Source: Archangium violaceum Cb vi76
GTDB lineage: Bacteria > Myxococcota > Myxococcia > Myxococcales > Myxococcaceae
DNA length: 64,000 bases
Assembly (NCBI RefSeq): GCF_000733295.1
Contig: NZ_JPMI01000247.1
Span: 36,914 to 100,913 of the forward strand
Direction: 5' to 3'
Under the pieces are notes generated by a model, which saw only the letters and a list, made by a program, of their open reading frames with translations, did not search any database and was not told the DNA's origin. Of this stretch, positions 40,690 to 48,940 are shown piece after piece. A program made the position numbers and the translations under genes. Each line of letters starts with the position of its first letter. Within the stretch, counting starts at the first letter, position 1.

Positions 40690-41499
40690 TTACGGCGCTT
40701 GGGTGTCCAGTTCTCGTTGCGTGGGGATGCGGATCAACAAGCGCATCTTCCGGCGACGATTGTAGCCCACGGAGTAGAACTCGTTCCCAATGGAGATCAC
40801 CGCTGGAGACGGAGGCTCGGGTTGAGTCGCCAACCAGGTATCCGCCTCCTCACGGGTCGCGAAGGACGCGAGAGGGGGTGCGGTCCTGGCGGAGCGAAGG
40901 CCCTCCAGGTACGCCTCGAAGCCATACTCCTCCCCCTCGCGCATCACGAAGTTGAAGGAGATCCTGGCGGTCCTGATGGCTTCGAGTTCCTCGGGTGAGG
41001 ACATCCGCTTCTCCATCTGATGGAGGTCGTAGCAGGTCCTGTCGTAGAGCTTGAAGAGGCTGAACTTCGTACCAAGGACTGGTCTTGGGGGCTCGGGAGA
41101 TTCCTCGACTTCTTGAGCGGGCTCATCCCCGGCCTCATCCGTCTGCGTCACTTCTTCAGGAGAGGGAAGGCGCAGCAACTTCCGGTGGCGGAGAGCGCGT
41201 GCGTCGACGACGGTATAGAAGTCATTCGCGGCCCTGATGAGGGCGCCGTGAGGTGGGGCAGGATGATTCTGCAGCCAGGTATCCGCCTCATCCTTGGTGA
41301 TGAAGGACAGGAGGGGTGTCACGGGGGCGGTGTCGAAGTTCTCTACGAATACCGCGAATTCACCTGTCTCGCCCCTGCCCTGAATGAAGCACAGCATGGT
41401 CCTGCACACCTTGAGGGCGTCGACCTGGTCCGAGGTAGTGGCATGCCGTTCCACCTCGTGGAGCCGTGCCAGGGTCATCTTGATGAGGTCGAGGTTCAT
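40690..41499 (-). CDS. Two-domain 'EEADTWL' protein (module copy 2)
   Basis: A 269-residue cytoplasmic protein made of two copies of the domain found singly at 20309-20677. Copy one: LLSFITKDEADTWLQNHPAPPHGALIRAANDFYTVVDAR, ending in LLRLPS. Copy two: LASFATREEADTWLATQPEPPSPAVISIGNEFYSVGYNR, ending in LLIRIPT. Each is preceded by a helical region, and an acidic linker (DEAGDEPAQEVEESPEPP) joins them. This is an internal duplication relative to the short form. GAAGAG lies five bases before the ATG at 41499; the upstream lipoprotein ends four bases earlier, so the pair is an operon. Function unknown; a partner or immunity role is a hypothesis. Confidence 0.78.
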   Translation of the reverse strand: MNLDLIKMTLARLHEVERHATTSDQVDALKVCRTMLCFIQGRGETGEFAVFVENFDTAPVTPLLSFITKDEADTWLQNHPAPPHGALIRAANDFYTVVDARALRHRKLLRLPSPEEVTQTDEAGDEPAQEVEESPEPPRPVLGTKFSLFKLYDRTCYDLHQMEKRMSSPEELEAIRTARISFNFVMREGEEYGFEAYLEGLRSARTAPPLASFATREEADTWLATQPEPPSPAVISIGNEFYSVGYNRRRKMRLLIRIPTQRELDTQAP

Positions 41500-41503
41500 C
41501 TCT

Positions 41504-42079
41504 TCAACTCGCCACGAGCGCGATGGGGGCCAAGATGAAGAATCCCGGCCCGGCCGAAAGAGACACGAAAGCAGCACCAGCGATGACTACTATCGTTCCA
41601 GCAAGGAGTTCCTTCCGGTTTCGCTTCAGCCACTCCACTGCATCATTTCCCGTGGAGAACTGGAGCGAGCGAGCCTTCTCCACCTCAAGACATTGCTGAT
41701 ATTCCATCAGACACCTTGTCTGACAAAACCCATACTTGTTTCCGTTATTGCGATTGATGTGGCTTTCGTGGGACGGACGCCTGCGCTTCATACAGTCCCT
41801 GACGCAGGCAATTTGCTCCTGGTCGCAATCCCTGGGACGGCGTGAAATGAGGACAATGGCTCCAGTGCTGGGTGGCAGGACATACCCGCTCAGGTCGACC
41901 TCGTCAGCGCGCCGCCACGAATGGATGGCTTGACCGTCTGGCGCCTCTCCAATAACGAGCACGAAGTCGGAGATTTCCGCCTCGCTTGGGGATGGAGCGT
42001 GATGGGTGCTGACACAAGAGGCAAATGACAATGCGAGGGCTACCGCCCAAAGCAGCCCCCTCCTCCCACGCATGCGCAT
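41504..42079 (-). CDS. Lipoprotein with Cys-rich middle and C-terminal hydrophobic helix (module copy 2)
   Basis: A 191-residue paralogue of the protein at 20674-21312. MRMRGRRGLLWAVALALSFASC is a lipoprotein signal (Cys22). Shared features: DGQAIHSWRRAD, RRPRDCDQEQIACVRDC, a second Cys set CQTRCLMEYQQC, DAVEWLKRNR, then a hydrophobic run VVIAGAAFVSLSAGPGFFIL. It ends almost directly after the hydrophobic run (LAPIALVAS), 10 residues shorter than copy 1. Alternative starts at 42073, 42136 and 42151 are in frame; 42079 gives the best signal peptide. Like its paralogue, it lacks the toxic C-terminal domain of true SitA proteins. Confidence 0.73.
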   Translation of the reverse strand: MRMRGRRGLLWAVALALSFASCVSTHHAPSPSEAEISDFVLVIGEAPDGQAIHSWRRADEVDLSGYVLPPSTGAIVLISRRPRDCDQEQIACVRDCMKRRRPSHESHINRNNGNKYGFCQTRCLMEYQQCLEVEKARSLQFSTGNDAVEWLKRNRKELLAGTIVVIAGAAFVSLSAGPGFFILAPIALVAS

Positions 42080-42375
42080 GGAGCATGCAGCGTTGGGGAG
42101 GATGGCTCCAGGGAGGAACGAACGAAGGAGGAGCATGACGTCCGTGCACATTGGCAGAAAGCACCCCGGCTCGCGAGTGCTTTGTCCTCAGAAGACGGCC
42201 TGCCATTCCCTCTGGAGTGATGCCATCCAAGCATGTCATCCCACCGAGAGGACGTCGTGACCAGCGACCTGCCGGAACTTCCTGACCTTGGGAGTTCTCT
42301 CCATGGGGGCGACGGCGGAAGTGGGTTTCTTCTTGCCCCCAGGAAAGCGCCTCCCCTACCCTGCACTCCTGCCCT

Positions 42376-43224
42376 GTGAGTGCTCGCGTGCGCCCTGGTT
42401 CCTGGCTCCTCGTCCTGTCCATCCTCCTCTCCGTTCCGGCCGCCGCACAGGCCCGGTTGGACTCGCCGTGGATCCGTCGGCGAATGCTCGTGGTCCCCAT
42501 CCATCCCGGGCAGGTGCCGCCGCTGGAGCTACAGGTGCGCGCGGGTGTGGCCTCGCTCCTCCTGTTCGAAGCACCCCTGAAGCGCGGAGCCGTGACGCTC
42601 CCCGAGGACGAGAAACGCCTCCAACTCGTGCCGATAGACGACGGCTCGCTGATCATCGTCCCCATCACGGACCTGTCCGAGGGGACGCAGGTGCCCCTCT
42701 CCGTGGAGACCGGGCCCGGAACCGAGCCGCTCCGCTTCGTGCTCGTCACCCGGCCAGACGCGGTGGATATCCAGGTGCGCGTGGTGAAGGGCGAGCCCTC
42801 CGCCGATGAAGCCACCTTGTCGGCGCTGGCTCGGAACCTGCTGTCCACAGCGGACGGCCGGGCCACGCTCGCCGTCCCCCAGAGGACGGTGAACCTTCAG
42901 CCGCGAGCGTCGCGGGGAGAGGCCGAGTCCGTGCTCTGGATGGAGCGGCGCTTCTTCGCCACCGTGGCCCTGCGCAGCTGCAAGAAGGGCTCCTCCCCGT
43001 GGAAGCTGATCCAGGCACGTCTGCGGGCGACACTCGCGGACGGCGTCCTCCTGGAGTGGCCCGCCCACCTGTTCTCTGGAGAAACGGGGGCGATACGTCA
43101 GCGCCACATCCTGAGTGGTGTCCTCCCGGAAGGAGCCTCGCGGCTGGATCTGGCTCTGGACGGAGAGGACTCGCCTGGGCCCTTCCAGCCACTCCCCCTC
43201 GAAGAAGTACGGGTGCGCCCATGA
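42376..43224 (+). CDS. DUF2381-family exported protein
   Basis: A 282-residue protein from the GTG at 42376 with signal peptide MSARVRPGSWLLVLSILLSVPAAAQA. It matches the myxobacterial paralogous family DUF2381 (TIGR02268): basic segment after the signal, LVPIDDGSLIIVPITDL, VPLSVETGPGTEPLRFVLVTRPDAVDIQVRV, and PWKLIQARLRA. Members are typically encoded next to a membrane-anchored Ser/Thr kinase, as here; the stop overlaps the kinase ATG (ATGA). Probably secreted to the periplasm, where it could interact with the kinase's external domain. Biochemical function unknown. Confidence 0.85.
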   Translation: MSARVRPGSWLLVLSILLSVPAAAQARLDSPWIRRRMLVVPIHPGQVPPLELQVRAGVASLLLFEAPLKRGAVTLPEDEKRLQLVPIDDGSLIIVPITDLSEGTQVPLSVETGPGTEPLRFVLVTRPDAVDIQVRVVKGEPSADEATLSALARNLLSTADGRATLAVPQRTVNLQPRASRGEAESVLWMERRFFATVALRSCKKGSSPWKLIQARLRATLADGVLLEWPAHLFSGETGAIRQRHILSGVLPEGASRLDLALDGEDSPGPFQPLPLEEVRVRP

Positions 43225-45074
43225 ACGCGCCCCTGCACCCCCAGCAGCTTCGCCCGGGGCATCACATCCGGGACTTCCTCATCGTGCGCCGGTTGGGCGT
43301 CGGGGGTTTCTCCTTCGTCTTCCTCGTAGAGCGAGAGGGGCACCGTTGTTCGTTGAAGATGGCGGCCAGGCCCGTCTCGAAAGAGGACGAGGATCGGGTC
43401 GACGACTGGATACGCCGCGAGGTGGCCTCCCTGGAGCACCTGGAGCACCCCCACCTGCTGCCAGTGCTCGAGCGGGGCCGGTGGCCCGACCCGGAGACGG
43501 GATACACCTATTTCGTCACCCCTTACGTCGCTGGAAGCACCTTCCACGTCTGGCGCTGGCACGAACGCGCCACGTTGCAGAGGAGCGTGGGCGTGGTGTG
43601 CGAGTTCTTGAAGTCGCTCGAGGTGCTGCACGAGCGCGGCATATGCCACCGGGACGTGAAAGCGGAGAACCTGCTGGTGCGTGAGGGAGACGACGCGCCC
43701 TTCCTCATCGACTTCGGTACGGTGCACCTGCCCTGTGCGCTCGTCCTGACAGATGGGCTCGCGCCGGGAACGCTCCATTGCCAACCACCCGAGGCCGTCC
43801 TCTTCCTGGCGTCCCTGCTCTCGTCGGACCCGCCCCGGGACGCCCGGCTGGAGGCCCGCCCCGCGGCGGATCTGTATGCCGTGGGCGTACTGCTGTACGA
43901 AACACTCACCAACTGCCGTCCCTTCAGCACGCGGGTGCCACTGGAGCATTTGCTGGCGGCCATCGCCTCCACGCCGCCGTTGGAGCCCGGACGGCTCGCG
44001 CCCGGTGCCCCTGAGTCGTTATGCGGGCTGACCCTGCGGCTGCTGGCGAAGGAACCCGCCCAACGTCCTCCGAGCGCCCGGGTGGTCCGCGAGGAGTTGG
44101 AGCGGCTGCTCGGGGAAGAGGGACACACCGCGTCCTGGCAGGCTCCGGCACAGCGCCCCGCCGAGTGCACGCGGGTGCGGGAGCTGTTTCCGGATGTGGA
44201 CCTGCTGGAGGAGCCACGAGAGGAACCCACGGAACCGGAGCCCTCCGCCCCTCCTCCGGAGAACCCTCCGCCCGAGCACGCGGGGTGGACGGGAAGGTGG
44301 CTGCGGCGCCTGGCCGCGCTGGCCCTCGGAATGGGAGTGCTCGGGATAGGGTGGATGCTGCTCCGCGCGGAGCCCACCGCACCGGTCAATCCGGCGCATT
44401 CCGAGAAAGGAACATCTCCCATGCCGCCTCTTGCCACCGAAGCACCCGATACCTCTTCCACGCCGCCTGTGGCGGGCTCACGCAGGTGCGCGCTGCTCAC
44501 CAGCCTGTTGGGAGCGGCCACCGCACAGATGCTCGGGTGCGCCACCACTCCCGTGCGGCCCGACCCCATCGGATACCTGGCGAGTTGCTCTCCCGAGGCC
44601 CGTGCCACCCCGGTCAAGCTGGGCATCAAACCCGACGAGCAGGGCTCCTTCATCGAACCGGAATCGGGCACTCCCGTGTCGGATGAATCCATCGAGGATG
44701 GAGGTGCCCTCAACCTCAAGCCGGGCCCCATCACCGCATCCATGTTCGTGGAGATGAACGGCCAGGAGCTGTACCTGAAGATCACCGGCGAGGTGGTGAC
44801 GACGCCCCAGCGTGTCTACATCCAGTTCGACAGGCTCTATCTGTCGGACGGCACCATGTATCCCATCTGTGGCGTGGCCCTGGATGGCAAGCACCAGTAC
44901 GGCATTCCAACGTACGCGAAGTTCCCCATGCATGGCGCCAAGGTGGACCCGGCGCGGGTGGACAAGAGCCCGGGCAGCGTGGTGCTCAACGACCCGCGCT
45001 TCGAGACGGTGTTGCAGGGGCCCGAGGGATACTACGTGCCCCGCGTCAGCATGGCCCCGCCGGACTGGCGCTGA
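43221..45074 (+). CDS. Ser/Thr protein kinase with C-terminal lipoprotein-like extracytoplasmic domain
   Basis: A 617-residue Hanks-type kinase. Kinase domain (about 15-310): Gly loop GVGGFSF at 26-32, Lys46 in SLKMA, HRDVKAENLL with catalytic Asp145, and DFG at 164-166. A Pro/Glu-rich juxtamembrane linker precedes TM helix LAALALGMGVLGIGWMLL (about 362-380). About 40 residues later a second hydrophobic segment ALLTSLLGAATAQMLGC ends in a lipobox-like LGC (Cys440), followed by a C-terminal domain of some 175 residues. An in-frame ATG at 44421 with AAAGGA about 12 bases upstream could give a separate lipoprotein. Coupled to the DUF2381 gene. Its 3' end is duplicated as relics inside the downstream array. 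Confidence 0.9.
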   Translation: MNAPLHPQQLRPGHHIRDFLIVRRLGVGGFSFVFLVEREGHRCSLKMAARPVSKEDEDRVDDWIRREVASLEHLEHPHLLPVLERGRWPDPETGYTYFVTPYVAGSTFHVWRWHERATLQRSVGVVCEFLKSLEVLHERGICHRDVKAENLLVREGDDAPFLIDFGTVHLPCALVLTDGLAPGTLHCQPPEAVLFLASLLSSDPPRDARLEARPAADLYAVGVLLYETLTNCRPFSTRVPLEHLLAAIASTPPLEPGRLAPGAPESLCGLTLRLLAKEPAQRPPSARVVREELERLLGEEGHTASWQAPAQRPAECTRVRELFPDVDLLEEPREEPTEPEPSAPPPENPPPEHAGWTGRWLRRLAALALGMGVLGIGWMLLRAEPTAPVNPAHSEKGTSPMPPLATEAPDTSSTPPVAGSRRCALLTSLLGAATAQMLGCATTPVRPDPIGYLASCSPEARATPVKLGIKPDEQGSFIEPESGTPVSDESIEDGGALNLKPGPITASMFVEMNGQELYLKITGEVVTTPQRVYIQFDRLYLSDGTMYPICGVALDGKHQYGIPTYAKFPMHGAKVDPARVDKSPGSVVLNDPRFETVLQGPEGYYVPRVSMAPPDWR

Positions 45075-45152
45075 GCGACCGGGCCCGTACCGAGGCAGCG
45101 GCGCTCCGCGCGCCGCGTGTCTCCGGAAGGGACACATGAATCCGAGAGCTGC

Positions 45153-46037
45153 TCACTTGCCGAAGTCCACCCTACAAAACCCGGGTTCGCTCTCGGAGAA
45201 TCCCACACATTTCTCACCTGGTCCGCAGGCGCCCGGTGCGTCTGAGTTGCATTGTCGGGCGCAGCGGTCTCCGATGCACGAAAAGCCATCGGGGCACGAT
45301 TGCGACTGGGAATCGCAGGTAAGCAGACACTGCATCCGCACCTCATTTCGTGACGCTCGAGCCGAGACTTCGCATTTTTGACCCACCGGGCAGGGGTCGA
45401 GCTGGCAGTCCGGCCCTTGCACCCGTGCGCAAATCGATACGCCATGCTTCAATGCCACGCATCGCTGCCCATCGGGGCAGGAGCGCCCCTCACACGTCGG
45501 CAGACATACGGAGCCCTTCGCATCCGCGGCATGACAGTATTGGCCCTCCGGACAACTCCGAGGATCCTGAAGCTGGCAGGGGCGACGGCACTTCCTGTGG
45601 GTACACACCAGTCCTGGCGCGCACGCCATGCTCCGGGAGATGGGCAATTCCATGCACAACTTCCCCTCCGCCTCCTCACCGGGGGCACCACAAAGGCGCA
45701 CCACGCGGTCACCCGCTGCGATGGAGTAGCAGGAAAGGCCCTGGCTGCAGTCCGCGTCTGTCGCACAGGTGCTCGCCACACACGCATGATCCAGCATGAG
45801 CTGGCCGCGCAGGCAGACGAGCGGAGCGTCGCAGTCCTCATTCCTTTCGCAGGACCGCTCAAAGGTGAGCAACCGTCTTGTCTCGTCTGGAGGGAGCATG
45901 GGGACAAGTCTGCTCCCCTGCTTGTGCGCGACAGCGGCCCCATCCGAGCCGACCAGCAACAGCCTGTTCAAAACCCACATCAACGGGACCAGCAGCACAA
46001 GGCCCGACCCAACGGCAAGCCACGCCCGCCACTTCAC
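45153..46037 (-). CDS. Single-TM Cys-rich protein, array copy 1
   Basis: A 294-residue type II membrane-type protein: MKWRAWLAVGSGLVLLVPLMWVLNRLLL is an N-terminal signal-anchor, then the rest is exported. The mature region has 32 cysteines by my count in Dickkopf/EB-like knots: SCERNEDCDAPLVC, STCATDADCSQGLSC, CPEGQYCHAADAKG, CPDGQRCVAL, CQLDPCPVGQKC, ending in CGPGEKCVGFSES. The even number suggests a disulphide-bonded extracellular domain. Start overlaps the stop of the small lipoprotein (ATGA). The 3' end faces the kinase gene 78 bases away. Member of a tandem family of four with intact Cys spacing. Function unknown; surface recognition or binding is a guess. Confidence 0.85.
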   Translation of the reverse strand: MKWRAWLAVGSGLVLLVPLMWVLNRLLLVGSDGAAVAHKQGSRLVPMLPPDETRRLLTFERSCERNEDCDAPLVCLRGQLMLDHACVASTCATDADCSQGLSCYSIAAGDRVVRLCGAPGEEAEGKLCMELPISRSMACAPGLVCTHRKCRRPCQLQDPRSCPEGQYCHAADAKGSVCLPTCEGRSCPDGQRCVALKHGVSICARVQGPDCQLDPCPVGQKCEVSARASRNEVRMQCLLTCDSQSQSCPDGFSCIGDRCARQCNSDAPGACGPGEKCVGFSESEPGFCRVDFGK

Positions 46038-46263
46038 TTCCCGCCTCTCTTCTCCATCTCCTGCCTGCAGGCCTCCATGCAGTCATCGTAGTCGTCAGGC
46101 CCACACACGACATCGACGTCCGCAGGGCGGCAACGGCCACGGGCTAGTCTGTTGATCTCGTCCTTGAGGAGGGCTTGATGAAGGACTCCCGCATCTCCCC
46201 CACCGGGCACCCTGTCTCCAGCGCCACCAACAATCCCCATGCCACCAGGTACGCGCGATTCAT
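46034..46263 (-). pseudogene. Frameshifted small lipoprotein gene (array copy 1)
   Basis: The start MNRAYLVAWGLLVALETGCPVG is a lipoprotein signal like those of copies 2 and 3, but the frame then slips. From about 46200 leftward the family sequence (EAGVLHQALLKDEINRL...CGPDDYDDCMEACRQEMEK) continues in another frame. Comparison with the intact copies places a one-base deletion in the C-run at 46197-46201 (five C in the + strand, six needed). This is either a genuine slippage mutation, a phase-variable tract or a sequencing error. The second part still ends with ATGA overlap to the Cys-rich gene. Confidence 0.75.
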
Positions 46264-46386
46264 CGGACCACTCCCGGCAAAACCCCTTGGAGCCGTGAAC
46301 CATAGAGGCCGCAAGCCAGACGAGTCCACCCCAATGGTCAGACCGAGCACGTGCGAGCAGCCCCACTGCATCGGGCGCCGGGCACT

Positions 46387-47265
46387 TCATGGCTCGAGGT
46401 CGAAGATACACACGCCTGGGGCGCGCTCCGAGAATCCCGCGCACACCTCCCTCGGACCGCACGAGCCAGGTGCATCCGAGGTGCAGCGCTGACGGCATCT
46501 CCCCCCGATACACGACAAGCTCTCGGGGCATGAAGGTCCCTGCTTGCCACAAGGAAGCGCGCACTTCATCCACACCTGCCCATGCGCCTTCCCGGCCGAG
46601 ACGTCGCATACCTGACCCGCTGGGCAGGGATTGAGCTGGCAATCCGTTCCATGCACCCGCGCGCACACTGAAACGCCATGGTTCAGCGCCACGCATCGTT
46701 CACCCCCGGCACAGGTCCGTCCCTCGCAGGTCGGCAGACACACGGGCCCCTTCACATCCGCGGCACTACAGAAATAGCCAGCGGGACAGCCCTGGGGCTC
46801 CTGCGGCGGACAGGGGCGGCGGCATCTCATCTGGGTACACACCAGGCCCGGAGCGCATGCCCAGCTCCGTTCACGAGGGAGCTCCGTGCAGAACTCCCCC
46901 TCCGCGACTTCGCCTGGTGCGCCACACATGCGCACTACGCGTTCACCCGCTGCGATGGAATAGCAGGAAAGGCCACTGCGACAGTCCGCATCCGTCACAC
47001 AGGTGCTCGCCACACAGGCCATCTTCCACTTCAATTGGCGAAGGCAGACGAGCGGAGCCTCGCAATCCTCATTCCCCGTACAAGACCTCGCGAAGGTGAG
47101 TAATCGGCTCGTCTCGTCCGGCGGAAGCATGGGGACGAGTCTGCTCGCCTCATTTCTTGCAACGGGCACATTCAGCTCACCGACCAGTAACTTGCTCAAG
47201 ACCCAGATCAGTGGGAGCGGGAGCAGAAACGCCAGCAGGACAGCAAGCCGGGCGCGCCACTTCAT
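46387..47265 (-). CDS. Single-TM Cys-rich protein, array copy 2
   Basis: A 292-residue paralogue of copy 1: MKWRARLAVLLAFLLPLPLIWVLSKLLV anchor, then LVPMLPPDETSRLLTFARSC and the same Cys grid (ASTCVTDADCRSGLSC, CPAGYFCSAADVKG, CAGGERCVALNHG, CQLNPCPAGQVC, CPESLSCIGGRC). Differences concentrate in loops between cysteines, while anchor, CxxDxDC and CLPTCEG stretches stay. Start at 47265 overlaps its small lipoprotein (ATGA). Relation to a binding partner unknown; the pattern of conserved scaffold with divergent loops is what variable surface recognition would give, but that is inference. Confidence 0.85.
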   Translation of the reverse strand: MKWRARLAVLLAFLLPLPLIWVLSKLLVGELNVPVARNEASRLVPMLPPDETSRLLTFARSCTGNEDCEAPLVCLRQLKWKMACVASTCVTDADCRSGLSCYSIAAGERVVRMCGAPGEVAEGEFCTELPRERSWACAPGLVCTQMRCRRPCPPQEPQGCPAGYFCSAADVKGPVCLPTCEGRTCAGGERCVALNHGVSVCARVHGTDCQLNPCPAGQVCDVSAGKAHGQVWMKCALPCGKQGPSCPESLSCIGGRCRQRCTSDAPGSCGPREVCAGFSERAPGVCIFDLEP

Positions 47266-47492
47266 TTCCGGTCCCTCTTGTTCATCTTAACGATGCATGC
47301 CGCCATGCAGTCATTGTATAACTCGTCCCCACACCGCTCCTGGATGTCCGCGGGTTGGCAACCGTCATGAGACAGTTCATTGGCGAGGTCCATGAGCATG
47401 GCCTGGCGCAGCACTCCCGCCTCACCACCCACGGGACAACCTGTCCCAAGCATCAGCACCAGCAGCCCTGCCGTCACGCGCACGCGGTTCAT
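47262..47492 (-). CDS. Small lipoprotein, array copy 2 (intact)
   Basis: A 76-residue lipoprotein: MNRVRVTAGLLVLMLGTGC with lipobox GTGC at residue 19. The mature 57 residues are charged and contain HDGCQPADIQERCGDELYNDCMAACIVK, four cysteines in the spacing C-x8-C-x7-C-x3-C that recurs in the other copies. It always precedes the Cys-rich membrane gene with ATGA overlap, so the two products are probably made in fixed ratio and may interact in the envelope. Too short for a domain assignment. Confidence 0.78.
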   Translation of the reverse strand: MNRVRVTAGLLVLMLGTGCPVGGEAGVLRQAMLMDLANELSHDGCQPADIQERCGDELYNDCMAACIVKMNKRDRK

Positions 47493-47577
47493 CACCCTGG
47501 CCCCTCGAGTCCGAACGAACTCGGAGCCTACATGGCCAACCTCGAGAAAAGCCACCGCATGCCAGGAAAAAACAGCC
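47482..47577. repeat. 96-bp exact duplicate in the Cys-rich array, unit A
   Basis: Identical base for base, as I read it, to 48808-48903 (offset 1326). It covers the start of the small lipoprotein gene and the ~85 bases upstream, ending at a GC tract after an A6 run. Right after the match, the two copies join different kinase-3'-end relics. A diverged third version lies at 50014-50095 upstream of array copy 4. It marks recent duplication and probably contains the promoter/leader of the small genes. Confidence 0.85.
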
Positions 47578-47629
47578 CGAGGGCTATTACGTGCCCCGTG
47601 TCGATCTGGCTCCGCCGGACTGGCGCTGA
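47576..47629 (+). pseudogene. Relic of kinase gene 3' end
   Basis: Eighteen codons, PEGYYVPRVDLAPPDWR plus TGA, corresponding to the last codons of the kinase at 43221-45074 (PEGYYVPRVSMAPPDWR). The following ~50 bases also resemble the sequence after the kinase stop (ccgcggcgctt..cgcgcgccgcgtgtca). It has no start or body and stands between array units, so it is a remnant of a duplicated kinase + array block. Confidence 0.8.
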
Positions 47630-47712
47630 GTGCTTCCGCTCGGGCGCGTTGAACCGCGGCGCTTCGCGCGCCGCGTGTCACTGGGAGAAAGATGAGGCGA
47701 TGCGCACGCGCA

Positions 47713-48594
47713 TCACCCGTCGAGGTCGAGCATACACAGCCCGGGGTGGTCCTCCCGTAGACCGGCGCATTCCTCCATTGGCCCGCAGGCGCCCGGCGCA
47801 TCCGAGGTGCATCGCTGGATGCAGTGACCATTCAGGCACGAGAAGCCCTTGGGACATGAGCTTGCCTCGGGCTCACATTCAAGCAGACACCTCATCTTCA
47901 CTGCATTCCGTGATTCTCGAGCCGCAATATCGCACACCTGCCCCGCTGGGCAGGGATTGAGTTGGCAATCCGTTCCATGTACCCGCGCGCAAATCGATAC
48001 GCCATGCGCCAGGGCCACGCACCGCTGCCCCTCGGGGCAGGAACGTCCCTCGCAGGTCGGCAGACACACGAAGCCCTTCACATCCGCAGCATGACAATAA
48101 TAGCCCTGCGGACAACTCCCTGGCGTCTCGGGTTGGCAAGGACGGCGGCAAGACTTGTGCGTACAAACCAGGTCCGGCGCACACGCCATGCGACGAAAGC
48201 GGGGCAGTTCCATACAAAACTCCCCTTCCACGACCGCACCTGGCGCACCACAGAGCCGCACCACGCGTTCACCCGCTGCGATCGAGTAGCAGGAGAGGCC
48301 CTGGCCGCAGTCCGCATCCTTCGCGCAGGTACTCGCCACACAGGCCTTCTTCAACATGAACTGATCACGAAGACAGGCGAGCGGAGCTTCGCAGTCTTCA
48401 TTCCCTTCACAAGGCCGCTTGAAGGTGAGCAAACGGCTCGTTTCGTCCGGAGGAAGCATGGGGACCAACTTGCTGCCATGCTCGTATGCGACGGGCACAT
48501 CCAATCCGCCAAGCATCAGCCTGCTCGTGGCCCACATCAATGGGACTGGCAGCAGAAGGCCCAATGCAATGGCGAGCCACGTACGCCACTTCAT
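47713..48594 (-). CDS. Single-TM Cys-rich protein, array copy 3
   Basis: A 293-residue member of the array family: MKWRTWLAIALGLLLPVPLMWATSRLML anchor, LVPMLPPDETSRLLTFKRPC, STCAKDADCGQGLSC, CPQGYYCHAADVKGFVC, CPEGQRCVALAHGVSIC, CQLNPCPAGQVC and CPKGFSCLNGHC. It is closest to copies 1 and 2 in the central part. The C-terminus ends CGPMEECAGLREDHPGLC. Start at 48594 overlaps the intact small lipoprotein (48591). Cell-surface anchored by prediction; function unknown. Confidence 0.85.
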   Translation of the reverse strand: MKWRTWLAIALGLLLPVPLMWATSRLMLGGLDVPVAYEHGSKLVPMLPPDETSRLLTFKRPCEGNEDCEAPLACLRDQFMLKKACVASTCAKDADCGQGLSCYSIAAGERVVRLCGAPGAVVEGEFCMELPRFRRMACAPDLVCTHKSCRRPCQPETPGSCPQGYYCHAADVKGFVCLPTCEGRSCPEGQRCVALAHGVSICARVHGTDCQLNPCPAGQVCDIAARESRNAVKMRCLLECEPEASSCPKGFSCLNGHCIQRCTSDAPGACGPMEECAGLREDHPGLCMLDLDG

Positions 48595-48818
48595 TTCCAG
48601 CCCCTCTTCTCCCTCTCACTCAGACAATCCGTCATGCACTCCTTGAACCTGGGCCCACACGCGGCTTGGAGTTCCTCCTCCGGACAGTTGTCATGGGCCA
48701 TCTCCTCGATCAGGTCCTTGAGCATGGCCTGGCGCAGCACTCCCGCCTCACCACCCACGGGACAACCTGTCCCAAGCATCAGCACCAGCGTCCATGCCAC
48801 CACGTATACGCGGTTCAT
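48591..48818 (-). CDS. Small lipoprotein, array copy 3 (intact)
   Basis: A 75-residue lipoprotein: MNRVYVVAWTLVLMLGTGC (lipobox GTGC). The first half is almost the same as copy 2 at the DNA level (the segment encoding GTGCPVGGEAGVLRQAML is shared), while the second half differs: HDNCPEEELQAACGPRFKECMTDCLSEREK, keeping four cysteines. The mosaic of identical 5' and divergent 3' parts suggests gene conversion or recent duplication followed by selection. ATGA overlap with the Cys-rich gene. Confidence 0.78.
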   Translation of the reverse strand: MNRVYVVAWTLVLMLGTGCPVGGEAGVLRQAMLKDLIEEMAHDNCPEEELQAACGPRFKECMTDCLSEREKRGWK

Positions 48819-48903
48819 CACCCTGGCCCCTCGAGTCCGAACGAACTCGGAGCCTACATGGCCAACCTCGAGAAAAGCCACCGCATGCCAGGAAAAAACA
48901 GCC
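48808..48903. repeat. 96-bp exact duplicate in the Cys-rich array, unit B
   Basis: Matches 47482-47577 over 96 bases. It spans the start of the small lipoprotein gene and its upstream leader. On its right it is joined, after a ~37-base unrelated stretch, to the kinase relic at 48941-49018. Confidence 0.85.
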
Positions 48904-48940
48904 GCGCCTGGCTCCTCCCATTCCGAAGCCTCCGAGACAC

